A stretch of DNA of 64,000 bases from UBA2040 sp041751955 (GCA_041751955.1 JBGSIB010000066.1:1-64000); one strand, 5' to 3'. Shown: positions 17,566 to 26,198, numbered from the stretch's first letter. Notes: generated by a model from the sequence alone, not told the origin. Program-made: numbers and translations.

Positions 17566-18663
17566 GAGCTCACTTTTTAGCGAACACAATTGCATAAGAC
17601 CAAACTCGACGAGTAGTCTTGGATTTTTCGACATTTTAAAATCGACATCCACCTTGCTGAGAACACCAATGGCGCGCAACAAATAATCGGGGTTGATGTT
17701 TTTGGATTGCTCCAAATATTTCTGTTCTACGTTTTCAGCAACCTCCAATAATTTCGATATCCGAGGGTCTTTGCAAACCAATAAATCGCGATAATGATTG
17801 GCCAAACCTGTCACAAAATGATGCGGATCAAATCCTTTTTCAACAACGTCATTCAACAACAATAAAGCCGCTGGAATATCTTCTTTCAACGCAACATCTA
17901 CAATACGGAAATAGTAATCGTAATCGAGGATATTGAGGTTGTCAAGTACTTGTTGATAGGTAATGTTATTTCCTGCGAAAGTCACTAACTGGTCGAAAAT
18001 AGACAAAGCATCGCGCAAAGCTCCATCGGCTTTTTGAGCAATCAAATGCAAAGCTTCAGGATCTGCAGTAATATTTTCTTTCACCGCTATGCTCGCCAAA
18101 TGGTCAGACATATCGCTTACTTTGATTCGGTTGAAATCAAAAATCTGACAACGCGACAAAATCGTAGGAATGATTTTGTGCTTTTCTGTTGTCGCTAGAA
18201 TAAAAATGGCGTGTTTCGGTGGCTCTTCCAAAGTTTTCAGGAAAGCATTGAAAGCGTTGGTTGAGAGCATGTGGACCTCATCAATGATAAACACTTTGTG
18301 CGTTCCCAATTGCGGCGGTATGCGAACTTGGTCAATTAAATTTCGAATATCTTCCACACCGTTGTTGGATGCAGCATCCAATTCCGTGATGTTTAAGGAT
18401 GCATTTTCATTGAATGAAACACAAGAATCGCACTGATCGCAAGACTCAATGGCCTCGCTGCGGTTGGTGCAATTGATGGTTTTGGCCAAAATACGGGCAG
18501 TAGTTGTTTTTCCAACTCCTCGCGTTCCACAAAACAAGAAAGCCTGTGCCAAATGATTGGTCGCTATTGCACTACGCAAAGTCGTGGTAATCGACTTCTG
18601 TCCCACAACTGTATCAAAGGTTTGGGGTCTGTATTTTCGGGCGGAAACAACGTAATCACTCAT
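17548..18663 (-). CDS. dnaX: DNA polymerase III subunit gamma/tau, zero-frame (gamma-like) product
   Basis: Clamp-loader ATPase subunit, 371 residues, ending just after the A10 run. It contains AAA+ domains I-III: Walker A GTRGVGKTTTAR (about residues 42-53), four zinc-binding Cys (CTNRSEAIESCDQCDSC, about 64-80), Walker B IIDEVHML (about 120), KTLEEPP, and the sensor/arginine finger SRC (about 165). On its own it equals the gamma form of E. coli, which lacks the polymerase- and helicase-binding tail. The start is taken at 18663 (MSDYVVSARKYRP), the family's normal beginning, not the Met three codons upstream. A TATATTTG element lies 6 bp upstream. Confidence 0.95.
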   Translation of the reverse strand: MSDYVVSARKYRPQTFDTVVGQKSITTTLRSAIATNHLAQAFLFCGTRGVGKTTTARILAKTINCTNRSEAIESCDQCDSCVSFNENASLNITELDAASNNGVEDIRNLIDQVRIPPQLGTHKVFIIDEVHMLSTNAFNAFLKTLEEPPKHAIFILATTEKHKIIPTILSRCQIFDFNRIKVSDMSDHLASIAVKENITADPEALHLIAQKADGALRDALSIFDQLVTFAGNNITYQQVLDNLNILDYDYYFRIVDVALKEDIPAALLLLNDVVEKGFDPHHFVTGLANHYRDLLVCKDPRISKLLEVAENVEQKYLEQSKNINPDYLLRAIGVLSKVDVDFKMSKNPRLLVEFGLMQLCSLKSELEKKNP

Positions 18664-18669
18664 GCAATA

Positions 18670-18677
18670 CAAATATA
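18670..18677 (-). promoter_or_regulatory. -7 promoter element directly before dnaX
   Basis: TATATTTG on the minus strand, an exact TAnnTTTG match ending six bases before the ATG. If used, the mRNA would be leaderless or nearly so. No TTG at standard spacing. Confidence 0.3.
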
Positions 18678-18775
18678 AAGAAAAGCTTTTTCGTTGGGGT
18701 GAAGTCGTGGAGAAAGTGCCCTGTTTTGTTAATAAGATTTTTGGAAGAGAATTGAGAATTAATTGAAAACATTCT

Positions 18776-19558
18776 TTATTCTAAAATAAAAAAATCAAAT
18801 CCGTGACCGTGGTAAAGCACAGGTTCTTCAAAAACAGAATTTTCTAATGCTGTAAATTCAAAATCAGGCGCATATTCTTTTGGCGTTTCTTCTGAATAAT
18901 TCGTTCCCATTCCCAAATGAACAACTGTCAATTTGTAATCGCCGATTTGAAATTGGCGAACGGAATTGATGAGCAGACTTTCAACTATATACAGCTTCAT
19001 CTGATCCTCTGACTCATAATCATAAGCACCTAGTTGTTCCAAATAATTCGAAGCAATGGATTCTTGATTTTTGAGGACATCTATTTCAAAGCTACCACCT
19101 TCTGGAAAATTCAAAAAAGCACTAAAGTTTACACTGTCGATTTCCAAATTAACTGTGGAACAATTGATTTGATAATTGCAAAAAGTGAAATTCTCGGGTT
19201 GAGCAGGCACAAAGTCTTTGATTTTTGTGACTAAATACAAAGCTTTTTCAAATGTTTTATTTATTGTCGAAACATATTCATTTTCAGCTATATAGATAAT
19301 AGAGTCGATGATTTCTGAACGGACCAATTTCCTATCCATCGAATAAAAATTCAGAAAACTTGTTGCCCGCCATTCGGCACGGAGTTCGTTGTTTATTCCC
19401 CAATCTATTTCTTCACCTCGGTTGCCATGGAGTTCCATAACGACCAGCCCTTCGCTGCAAATTCCCAAAGGAAAGATCCGATTTTGAGAAGCGTGCAAAC
19501 AAGCAGAAGCCGAATGCGCACTGAAAATAAGCAGAAAGATGAAGAAGATATTTTTCAT
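18776..19558 (-). CDS. Exported protein of unknown function
   Basis: 260-residue protein with a signal peptide (MKNIFFIFLLIFSAHSASA). The mature part begins with a Cys (CLHASQNRIFPLG) and has two further Cys about 140 residues in (FCNYQINCS). The body is acidic and beta-rich with the terminal motif YHGHGFDFFILE. I do not recognise a family. Last of three same-strand genes for small exported proteins, 29 bp after the stop of the previous one, so probably one operon. Confidence 0.6.
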   Translation of the reverse strand: MKNIFFIFLLIFSAHSASACLHASQNRIFPLGICSEGLVVMELHGNRGEEIDWGINNELRAEWRATSFLNFYSMDRKLVRSEIIDSIIYIAENEYVSTINKTFEKALYLVTKIKDFVPAQPENFTFCNYQINCSTVNLEIDSVNFSAFLNFPEGGSFEIDVLKNQESIASNYLEQLGAYDYESEDQMKLYIVESLLINSVRQFQIGDYKLTVVHLGMGTNYSEETPKEYAPDFEFTALENSVFEEPVLYHGHGFDFFILE

Positions 19559-19587
19559 ATCAGTCATAATTGAGTGAAATTAAGGCT

Positions 19588-20052
19588 TCAATGTGAGCAA
19601 CCCATGTAGACTTCAGAATCCTTAATGTAAGCATCTTTGTACTGTTTTTTGATACTAGGCAAAGTTTCATTTAACGCGTCATGATAACCACTTTGCACCA
19701 CAACAATGTAGTATCCTTTGCTAAATCCTTCAAATGCACTCGAATATTCGATGCTGATGTATTTTCCGTCTTCGTATCGACCGCGAGAAATGTAACCATG
19801 TTTTTCACCACAACCGCATACTTCATTCGATGTTAAGCCTTGTTCTTTATCTGGAGTAAGACTGCGTAAATCCATCGGAATGACGAGTTTATTTGCCGCT
19901 TCTTGAGCTTTACGCAAAGCGCTTCTGTAGCTTTTCGTGGAAATGATGATGGTGAAACTTTTGGTTTCAAAATCTCCTTCGTACTGCGAAAATGCAAATG
20001 AATTAAGCAAAACGAGCAGAAACACAGAAGAATAAATGATACTTTTTACCAT
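19588..20052 (-). CDS. Small exported protein of unknown function
   Basis: 154 residues with a signal peptide (MVKSIIYSSVFLLVLLNSFAFSQ). The mature protein has FTIIISTKSYRSALRKAQEAAN, near the start, and YYIVVVQSGYHDALNETLP later. This two-part pattern of a strand followed by a helix weakly resembles a SPOR-like layout, but I do not assign it. Three Cys occur (CGCGEKHG and YMGCSH near the end). Nine bp downstream of the lipoprotein gene in the same direction. Confidence 0.55.
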   Translation of the reverse strand: MVKSIIYSSVFLLVLLNSFAFSQYEGDFETKSFTIIISTKSYRSALRKAQEAANKLVIPMDLRSLTPDKEQGLTSNEVCGCGEKHGYISRGRYEDGKYISIEYSSAFEGFSKGYYIVVVQSGYHDALNETLPSIKKQYKDAYIKDSEVYMGCSH

Positions 20053-20061
20053 AGTTTTTTT

Positions 20062-20460
20062 TTACTTGTCAAATGCCATGAATACGCGAGTTTGACCTAT
20101 GTGTGAATAACAAGTAAAGACCAACTTATCAATGTAAACTTCTTCGAGTATTTCTTTTTTACCATCAATCGTTAAGGTCATGTGGGTGTCGTCATTCAAT
20201 TCATATGTGCCAGTTTCACTGCGAGCCGGAGACTTAATAGACATGGTTCCGTCTTCATTAAAGGTATAAACTATTCCTTGACCGCCTGCACCTTCTGCCA
20301 TAGTTACTACATTTGGATCCATCATGTGATCTGGCGTATCAGATGGAATTTCCATACTACTCAATTTCCAATCTCCTACTATGAATTTTTCGTTTTCACT
20401 CTTGCAAGCGCTTAATATTAAAGCGATGAATAGTATGGAAAGTCCAAAAATATTTTTCAT
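20062..20460 (-). CDS. Small lipoprotein, lipocalin-like
   Basis: 132 residues. Lipobox LILSAC with Cys19, followed by KSENEKFIVGDWKLSSMEI. The motif GDWKL, a strand with FNEDGTMSI and the closing strands KLVFTC / RVFMAF fit the small lipocalin-like lipoprotein families common in Bacteroidota. The likely location is a periplasmic membrane face or the outer membrane. First gene of the three-gene set; a good promoter lies 15 bp upstream. Ligand unknown. Confidence 0.65.
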   Translation of the reverse strand: MKNIFGLSILFIALILSACKSENEKFIVGDWKLSSMEIPSDTPDHMMDPNVVTMAEGAGGQGIVYTFNEDGTMSIKSPARSETGTYELNDDTHMTLTIDGKKEILEEVYIDKLVFTCYSHIGQTRVFMAFDK

Positions 20461-20475
20461 ATTTCGTAATTTAAA

Positions 20476-20507
20476 TAAAGGTAAATAAATAGGTCTTTTT
20501 CGGCCAA
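20476..20507 (-). promoter_or_regulatory. Putative promoter for the three-gene exported-protein set
   Basis: On the minus strand: TTG (20507-20505), 21-base spacer, TACCTTTA (20483-20476), one mismatch from the Bacteroidota consensus. The lipoprotein ATG follows at 20460. Confidence 0.5.
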
Positions 20508-20617
20508 CAATCTTCGTTCCTTTTATATTGTAAAAAGAGCTTTTTTTTAACTACTTTGTTACTCAAATATAACTTTTTTTAAATTATCCTTAGCTAATTT
20601 CTCTAACTTTACAGGCG

Positions 20618-21745
20618 ATGTATCTCAAGTCCCTTCAACTTCTCAATTTTAAGAATTATGAAGAAGCCGAAATTCAGCTTTCTCCTTCTGTGAATTGTTT
20701 TACGGGTGATAATGGATCTGGGAAAACAAATATCCTGGATGCCGTGCATTATTTGTCGGTTTGTCGCTCGTATTTGAACGCGGTGGACAAACAAAATATC
20801 CGATTTGATCAACCGTTTTTCGTTGTTCAGGGTACTTTTCACACAGAAGACAAAGAGGTAGATATTCAATGTTCTGTGAAAACAGGTTCGTCTAAAATAT
20901 TCAAGCGGAACAAAAAAGAATACGAGAGACTTTCTGACCACATCGGTCAATTTCCTTGTGTCATGATTTCGCCTTACGATAGAAACCTGATTGCGGATGG
21001 AAGTGAAGTACGTCGAAAATGGATGGACAGCATCATTGCACAATCGAATCATGCTTATTTGGAAGATTTGCAGCGCTATGCCAAAGTGCTGCTTCAGCGC
21101 AATGCTTTGTTGAAAAACATGTATGAGCACGGATTATTCGACAGGGAATCGATTGAGGTTTGGAACGAACAATTGATTCGTTACGGAACTAAAATTCACG
21201 AAACCCGCAAGGCTTTTTTACAAGAATTTATTCCTGTTTTTCAGCAATCATACAATTTTATTGGAGAAGAGGAAGAGGAAATAAACTTGGAATACCGTTC
21301 GCAATTAAATGATCACGATTTTGCTGACTTGTTGGTCATGAATGAAAAGAAAGATGCATTCACGCAGTTTACAAATGGCGGAATTCACAAGGATGATTTG
21401 ATTTTTACGATTAAGCATCATCCTGTGAAGAAATTCGGTTCACAAGGTCAACAAAAAAGCTACATCATTGCCCTTCGTTTGGCACAATTTGATTGGCTGA
21501 AGGAACATTTGATTGCCATTCCTATACTTTTGCTGGACGATATTTTCGATAAGCTAGACGATAAGCGTGTTGCCCGTTTGTTGGATTTCGTTTCAAAGAA
21601 ATCTTTTAGTCAGGTTTTTGTGACGGACACCAACAGAGAAAGACTCGAAAGCATTTTCAAAGAAAGTGATATTTCCATCAAATATTTCAACGTTTCTGGC
21701 GGACAAGTCCTAGCGGAAGAAATGGTAAATTCCCCGATATCATGA
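20618..21745 (+). CDS. recF: DNA replication and repair protein RecF
   Basis: SMC-like ATPase of 375 residues that loads RecA at gapped DNA. It has Walker A FTGDNGSGKTN (about residues 28-38), the signature region KFGSQGQQKSYIIALRLAQ (about 270-288) and Walker B ILLLDDIFDKLD (about 305-316). The start MYLKSLQLLNFKNY is typical. Its stop overlaps the start of the DUF721 gene (ATGA), so translation is coupled. A TAACTTTA sequence (20604-20611) a few bases upstream could be its -7 element. Confidence 0.97.
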   Translation: MYLKSLQLLNFKNYEEAEIQLSPSVNCFTGDNGSGKTNILDAVHYLSVCRSYLNAVDKQNIRFDQPFFVVQGTFHTEDKEVDIQCSVKTGSSKIFKRNKKEYERLSDHIGQFPCVMISPYDRNLIADGSEVRRKWMDSIIAQSNHAYLEDLQRYAKVLLQRNALLKNMYEHGLFDRESIEVWNEQLIRYGTKIHETRKAFLQEFIPVFQQSYNFIGEEEEEINLEYRSQLNDHDFADLLVMNEKKDAFTQFTNGGIHKDDLIFTIKHHPVKKFGSQGQQKSYIIALRLAQFDWLKEHLIAIPILLLDDIFDKLDDKRVARLLDFVSKKSFSQVFVTDTNRERLESIFKESDISIKYFNVSGGQVLAEEMVNSPIS

Positions 21746-22035
21746 GCGACGACAGCAATGGAATGCCATTAAAAGGCTTGGTGGAACGTTTCCTCAAAGC
21801 TTACGGTTTACAAGACAAAATGGAAGAGATGAGCATCATCAACAATTGGGAGGAAATTGTTGGAAAAGCCATTGCGAATAGGACCAAGAGTGTTCGCATC
21901 CACGAAAAAGTATTGTATATCGATTTGACATCATCCGTTATGCGCGACGAATTGCAAAGCGCGAAATCTGTTATTATGCAAAAGGTGAATGCTTATGCTG
22001 GTAAGGATATTGTCATGAATGTTTGGTTGGGGTAG
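21742..22035 (+). CDS. DUF721/DciA-like protein
   Basis: 97-residue cytoplasmic protein. The features are LVERFLKAYGLQDKM, then NNWEEIVGKAIANRTKSVRI, a strand VLYIDLTSSVMRDEL and a final MNVWLG. This is the DUF721 family, which includes DciA, a helper that loads the replicative helicase in bacteria without DnaC. The overlap with recF and the nearby dnaX support a replication role. Whether this short form loads DnaB is not shown. Confidence 0.85.
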   Translation: MSDDSNGMPLKGLVERFLKAYGLQDKMEEMSIINNWEEIVGKAIANRTKSVRIHEKVLYIDLTSSVMRDELQSAKSVIMQKVNAYAGKDIVMNVWLG

Positions 22036-22193
22036 GTTTTGCCATGGTTTCTTTTGCCGCGAAGCAGGTTACACGAATATTGTGAGTTGCAGAATTGATT
22101 GGACTTTTTTTTCAAGCATACATCTTAAATTTCTAAATTGACTTCGTCGCTGCTGCGCGGTCCTTAATGTTTCAAAAATACCATGCTACATAA

Positions 22194-22910
22194 TTAAGCC
22201 ACATTCACATTGAAAAAATGACCAACGAGTGCAGTTAATCCCATGGCTACTGTTCCCCAAAAGGTGATGCGAATTACGGCATTTTTAATGTTAGAACCAC
22301 CAGCTTTGGCTGCCGTTGCACCGAGGACGATTAAGAACAAAGTCGCGAAACCGTAAAGCCAATATTCCATGTTGTGAACAGGCAAAAAGAGCGTAACCAA
22401 AAAAGGAAGCAAACCACCAACGGTGAATGAAGCACCAGAAGCAAAAGCGGCTTGAATCGGTTTGGCTTGACTGATGTCGTTGATACCCAATTCGTCCCGG
22501 ATATGAGCACCTAATGCATCGTGTTCGGTCAATTCTTGTGCGACAAGCAAAGCGGTTTCTTTTTTCAGTCCTCGACCTTCATAAATGCTGGCCAAATATT
22601 GCAATTCCTCTTCGGGCATTTCGATTAATTCTCGTTTTTCGCGCTCAATATCTGCCTTTTCGACATCGGTTTGCGAACTGACCGAAACATATTCGCCCGC
22701 CGCCATAGACAAGGCGCCAGCCACCAAACCGGCCAAAGTTGCCAATACAACAGGTTCGCGCGTAGCGGATGCAGCTGCGACACCAATAGCCAAACTGGCA
22801 GTGGATAATATTCCATCATTTGCACCTAATACGGCGGCTCTGAGCCAATTGCTTCGGTGGATGAAATGGTTTTGGAGATAGCTGTCTATTTCACCGGATT
22901 TTTTAGCCAT
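22194..22910 (-). CDS. VIT/CCC1 family metal transporter
   Basis: 238-residue inner-membrane protein of the vacuolar iron transporter family, which exports Fe(II) and/or Mn(II). The N-terminal motif HRSNWLRAAVLGANDGIL precedes TM1; TM2 carries the GALSMAAGEYVSVSSQ segment typical of the family. A charged cytoplasmic helical loop follows (DVEKADIEREKRELIEMPEE, about residues 81-100), rich in Glu for metal transfer. Three more helices follow. Monocistronic by position. No Fur box was recognised upstream. Confidence 0.9.
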   Translation of the reverse strand: MAKKSGEIDSYLQNHFIHRSNWLRAAVLGANDGILSTASLAIGVAAASATREPVVLATLAGLVAGALSMAAGEYVSVSSQTDVEKADIEREKRELIEMPEEELQYLASIYEGRGLKKETALLVAQELTEHDALGAHIRDELGINDISQAKPIQAAFASGASFTVGGLLPFLVTLFLPVHNMEYWLYGFATLFLIVLGATAAKAGGSNIKNAVIRITFWGTVAMGLTALVGHFFNVNVA

Positions 22911-23107
22911 GGGTTCTTTTATCTATTGAAAATAATGGAGTTGTTATTTCACAAGAAAGATACTAAGTTTTTACTGATTAAAGGTCGTTTTGAATCAAAT
23001 TGCATTTAGTAAATCTTAGTTTTGATTTTAACGTTTAATTATACCTTTGTTTTACAGTAAAATAATTCGATCTGCGGTATTTGTTGAACATTTAAATGCT
23101 ATGAGAA

Positions 23108-24211
23108 TCAAACCGATTTCACAACTCTAAGACAAGCAGAACGGCTTGAAGTACTTACTTTTATGAGATACACGCCCAAATCTGCCGGCAAGAAAAGTTC
23201 ATGTACACTGCCACTGAGCTGATCAATTTCCATCATAAGTTCACCTGCTAAATTGTACACTTGAATCAAATTGAATTCATTTTCGAATAACTGAACGGTA
23301 AACTTTCCAGTGCTCGGGTTAGGATAAGTATTTAGTGTTGAGATCAACTTCTTTTCTGGTTCCAAACCCAAAGTAAATCCAGTTATCATTCTCAATCTTC
23401 CGTTGGCGTATTGAGAAATATATAAGGTGTCGCCAGCAGGATTAGCGATGATTCCATTTGGTTGGGAAAATGTTGCACTTGAAATAGGACCGTCATTTGA
23501 GCCATTTGTACTACCTGCAATAAGAAAAGTGCTATCAATTTCGTTTGGAACGATTTTGTAGATTTTATGCGTTTGAAAACAAGTTCCATACAATGAATTG
23601 CCCACGGCAGCAATGAAGCCCAAAGATCCACTTCCAGGAACAGTCGCAATGTAGATCAAAGTGTCTGTTTCCACTCGATAAATTTTTCGATTGGTGAAAT
23701 TTCCGACATATAAATCAGTTCCTATGTACGCCAATCCTACAGGACCATTTAAGGGAGCACCCGAATGAAAAGGAAGAATTGAGCCATCTGGAGCTAATTT
23801 CAATAAACCTCCCGATGAACTGTAAACCGTGAAAATCATGGTGTCACTTGCAATATCTTTTATAATCCCTGAAGAAAGTAGAATGGGAAATGTATCTACC
23901 ACGTTTCCCGAATTATTTATTTTGTAAATGGCTCCACCTGTATTGTCACACAGGAACATGTTACCGTTTGAATCGAAAGCCATTCCGTTTGGGGCGCTAA
24001 ATCCTGAGGCAAAAACTGAAACGTTACCATTTGGAGTTCTTTTGTAAACGGAATTTCCGCCATAATCCGCACAATATAAATTATTGTTTGCGTCAAAAAT
24101 TAAAGCGTCTCTGAATAGGGTTGTGGGATCATTAACGATTGTTGAAACCGTTTGAGAACGAGCAGCTGACACAGTAAATATTAAAAATAAAAGGAGTAGA
24201 TTTCTTTGCAT
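23108..24211 (-). CDS. NHL/SMP-30-type beta-propeller with T9SS type A sorting domain
   Basis: 367-residue secreted protein. Signal peptide MQRNLLLLFLIFTVSAARSQ. Residues about 25-285 form NHL-like repeats (NNLYCADYGGNSVYKRTPNG; GMAFDSNGNMFLCDNTGG; PNGIIANPAGDTLYISQYAN), a fold used for ligand binding or lactonase-like hydrolysis. I see no metal-binding pattern that proves catalysis. The last 75 residues (TYPNPSTGKFTVQL to CLRVVKSV) are a type A sorting domain. The Met at 24235 would lie in the promoter, so the start is 24211. Confidence 0.82.
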   Translation of the reverse strand: MQRNLLLLFLIFTVSAARSQTVSTIVNDPTTLFRDALIFDANNNLYCADYGGNSVYKRTPNGNVSVFASGFSAPNGMAFDSNGNMFLCDNTGGAIYKINNSGNVVDTFPILLSSGIIKDIASDTMIFTVYSSSGGLLKLAPDGSILPFHSGAPLNGPVGLAYIGTDLYVGNFTNRKIYRVETDTLIYIATVPGSGSLGFIAAVGNSLYGTCFQTHKIYKIVPNEIDSTFLIAGSTNGSNDGPISSATFSQPNGIIANPAGDTLYISQYANGRLRMITGFTLGLEPEKKLISTLNTYPNPSTGKFTVQLFENEFNLIQVYNLAGELMMEIDQLSGSVHELFLPADLGVYLIKVSTSSRSACLRVVKSV

Positions 24212-24232
24212 GATTTCAATTTTGAATACATG

Positions 24233-24260
24233 CAAAAATAGATAGAGAGATGGAAGTCAA
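24233..24260 (-). promoter_or_regulatory. Promoter for the NHL-propeller gene
   Basis: On the minus strand: TTG (24260-24258), 17-base spacer, TATTTTTG (24240-24233). Both elements match the Bacteroidota consensus exactly. It ends 21 bp before the chosen ATG. Confidence 0.5.
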
Positions 24261-24323
24261 GCACTGTAAATTATCAATAATCGCAAAGGATTATACAAGT
24301 CTAAAGTATTTTATTTCAAAGCT

Positions 24324-24695
24324 TTACTTCACAAACTGCAACATTTCCTGAGAATTCGTCATCATCATAATTTTGTCACCTTTCATCACGATAGGAGCCT
24401 TCAAAATATTCGGATTATGGATCAATAAAGTCAGCCAATCTTGTTCAGATAAATCTGCAGAACCACTAAATTTTTGCATGAAGTCTGGATTTTCTCGATT
24501 GATCAAATCTTTGATTTCAATTTTCAATTTGCTCGCCAATTCAGCCCAATGCTCACCGGTTAATTTCATATGCGCCAAATCAATATCGTGTATTGGTAAT
24601 TTCTCTGCTTGAGCCAAGGCCAAAATCTGTTGACCGATGTGATTATCTGAATGATAGATAATCGTTAACTCCTTATTTGTGTTTGCAAATCCCAT
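24324..24695 (-). CDS. ArsC/Spx-fold protein lacking the catalytic cysteine
   Basis: 123-residue cytoplasmic protein. The overall layout is that of ArsC/Spx/YffB: an N-terminal strand ELTIIYHSDN, then the helix GQQILALAQ, an insert of helices (LTGEHWAELASKL) and the late motif NPNILKAPIVMKGDKI, where family members have the cis-Pro. In active members the first loop has a NPxC motif. Here it reads HSDNHIGQQ and there is no Cys at all in the protein. So arsenate or disulfide reduction is unlikely; a regulatory or binding role is more plausible. Confidence 0.7.
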   Translation of the reverse strand: MGFANTNKELTIIYHSDNHIGQQILALAQAEKLPIHDIDLAHMKLTGEHWAELASKLKIEIKDLINRENPDFMQKFSGSADLSEQDWLTLLIHNPNILKAPIVMKGDKIMMMTNSQEMLQFVK

Positions 24696-24815
24696 CTTGA
24701 TGTTTTAACAAGGGTAGGCATAATTTGGGATTGAAAATATGACTTCGGTCAGTTAAGTTTGAAATTCTCTATTTAATTGACATACGGAGGCAAATATTTC
24801 CGCTAAAAATCCACC

Positions 24816-26198
24816 TCACTCCACCCAAAACCTATCCCCAAAAGGAATATCCTTGTTTCGCCCAACTGCAAAAGGGTTGAAATTGAATCGTGCAAAAAGA
24901 TACCAAGCGCCTCCAGATGGGGCAATTTGGGTGTCGGCTGCGGACCACAAGGGGTCGGCGCCGTAGGTTGTTCCTGGGTTGCTGGCGTAGGGGAAACCGG
25001 CGGCGTTGGGGTGGTTGGTGCTGGCGGTGAGGAGTTTTTCCATTTCTTCCAAATACAGGGCTTTCTGAGCGGACATGCCCGCCAAACCAAAGGCCGTTGC
25101 CATTTGTCCTGTGCCTTCGAGCCAAACTACGTCTTTATCTTCGTCGAAGCAATAGCCTGTGATTTGACCGCCGTTTGTGGCGTTTTGGGTACACAAGAAA
25201 CGTTGCGCCGAAGTGAGCGCCGAAACGGGGTAATCAGGAAAGATGGAATAACTCCACGGATGAAGATCCAAGGCATACAAATAAGGCGGGTTGGTGGGCC
25301 ATGCGACCAAGTTTTTGTCCACGGCGTCCCAACGGTCGAGTGCCAAAAATCCGAGCAAATCGCTGTGAAAAGTGGTGTAACCGTCAATCGCGTTGAAGGC
25401 ATCGATGTTTCCTTCGGTCACTTTGTAATTCAACAAGCTGCTGTTGGCGGCGTATCCCGCAAAGAGACCGCCGTCTGTGTCTTGCAAGGTTATCAGCCAA
25501 TTGCGAATTTGGGCAGCGAGATAGTCGTAAGTGTTGTTTCCTGTGCGGTGTTTGTAATTGTTGAGGGCAATGAGCAACCAAGCATTGTCGCCCATCCAGC
25601 GGTGGTTGTTGGGCATTCCGTTGGCGTTTCTCAATTGCGAAAAACCGCCCACACCGTTGTTGAGTTCGGAGTTGATGCGCGCATTGAAAAAATCAAAAAT
25701 CTTTTCCGCCTTTTCGAAATCGTCTTGGAGCATAAACACCATGGCTGCCAGCGAGTTGTCGTACAAGGAAATCGTGTTGCCATTTTCGGCACCCAAGACC
25801 AAACCATTGGCCAATTGCTGGCTTTCGAACCAGTTGAAAATTTGAATTTCAGTTTCCGTCAGCACCAGCGTCCCAACAAAGTTCTGATTCTCGCTCGCCG
25901 CGCTAACTTGAATAGTAGCAGGTTGAAACGTGTAACCCGAAGCCACGGCCGTCAGCGTTTGTCCACCGCACAAATTGGCAATTTGCCAGTAGCCCTGATT
26001 GTCCGTCAAAGTGGAAGCCGTAGCACTATAAAAAATCTGCACGCCAGCCATCCCTTCGCCAAAACTATCTGTCACTCGCCCGCTGACCGTGTAAGGAATC
26101 CCATTTCCCTTTGCTGGCGCCACTTCTTTTTTCTTGCAGGCAAGGGTTGAGAAGAGGATGAGGAGGACGAGGAGGGATTTTGGGGTTGGGAAGGACAT
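24816..26198 (-). CDS. Lipoprotein with carboxypeptidase-regulatory-like domain and (alpha/alpha)6-like glycosidase-type domain
   Basis: 460 residues. Lipobox STLAC with Cys21. Residues about 35-110 form a CarboxypepD-regulatory/SusD-neighbour-like beta-sandwich (TVSGRVTDSFGEGMAGVQIF; TLTDNQGYWQIANLCGG). Residues about 125-440 are helical and rich in aromatic and acidic residues, with NNHRWMGDNAWLLIALNNY, LQDTDGGLFAGY and DVVWLEGTGQMATAF, as in six-hairpin glycosidases. A surface or periplasmic enzyme on sugars is likely, but no family is assigned. The base composition here is much richer in G+C than its surroundings (39 of 60 bases in 24961-25020), unlike its neighbours. Confidence 0.7.
   Translation of the reverse strand: MSFPTPKSLLVLLILFSTLACKKKEVAPAKGNGIPYTVSGRVTDSFGEGMAGVQIFYSATASTLTDNQGYWQIANLCGGQTLTAVASGYTFQPATIQVSAASENQNFVGTLVLTETEIQIFNWFESQQLANGLVLGAENGNTISLYDNSLAAMVFMLQDDFEKAEKIFDFFNARINSELNNGVGGFSQLRNANGMPNNHRWMGDNAWLLIALNNYKHRTGNNTYDYLAAQIRNWLITLQDTDGGLFAGYAANSSLLNYKVTEGNIDAFNAIDGYTTFHSDLLGFLALDRWDAVDKNLVAWPTNPPYLYALDLHPWSYSIFPDYPVSALTSAQRFLCTQNATNGGQITGYCFDEDKDVVWLEGTGQMATAFGLAGMSAQKALYLEEMEKLLTASTNHPNAAGFPYASNPGTTYGADPLWSAADTQIAPSGGAWYLFARFNFNPFAVGRNKDIPFGDRFWVE

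Noticed and set aside
20609..21130. 173-codon open frame opposite recF
   Set aside because: Complement of a conserved gene; its translation shows no independent family signal.
24927..26150. 407-codon open frame on the plus strand inside the GC-rich lipoprotein gene
   Set aside because: The minus-strand protein has a lipobox and recognisable domains; the plus-strand translation has a low-complexity Gly/Val start and no family features. Kept only as a composition finding.
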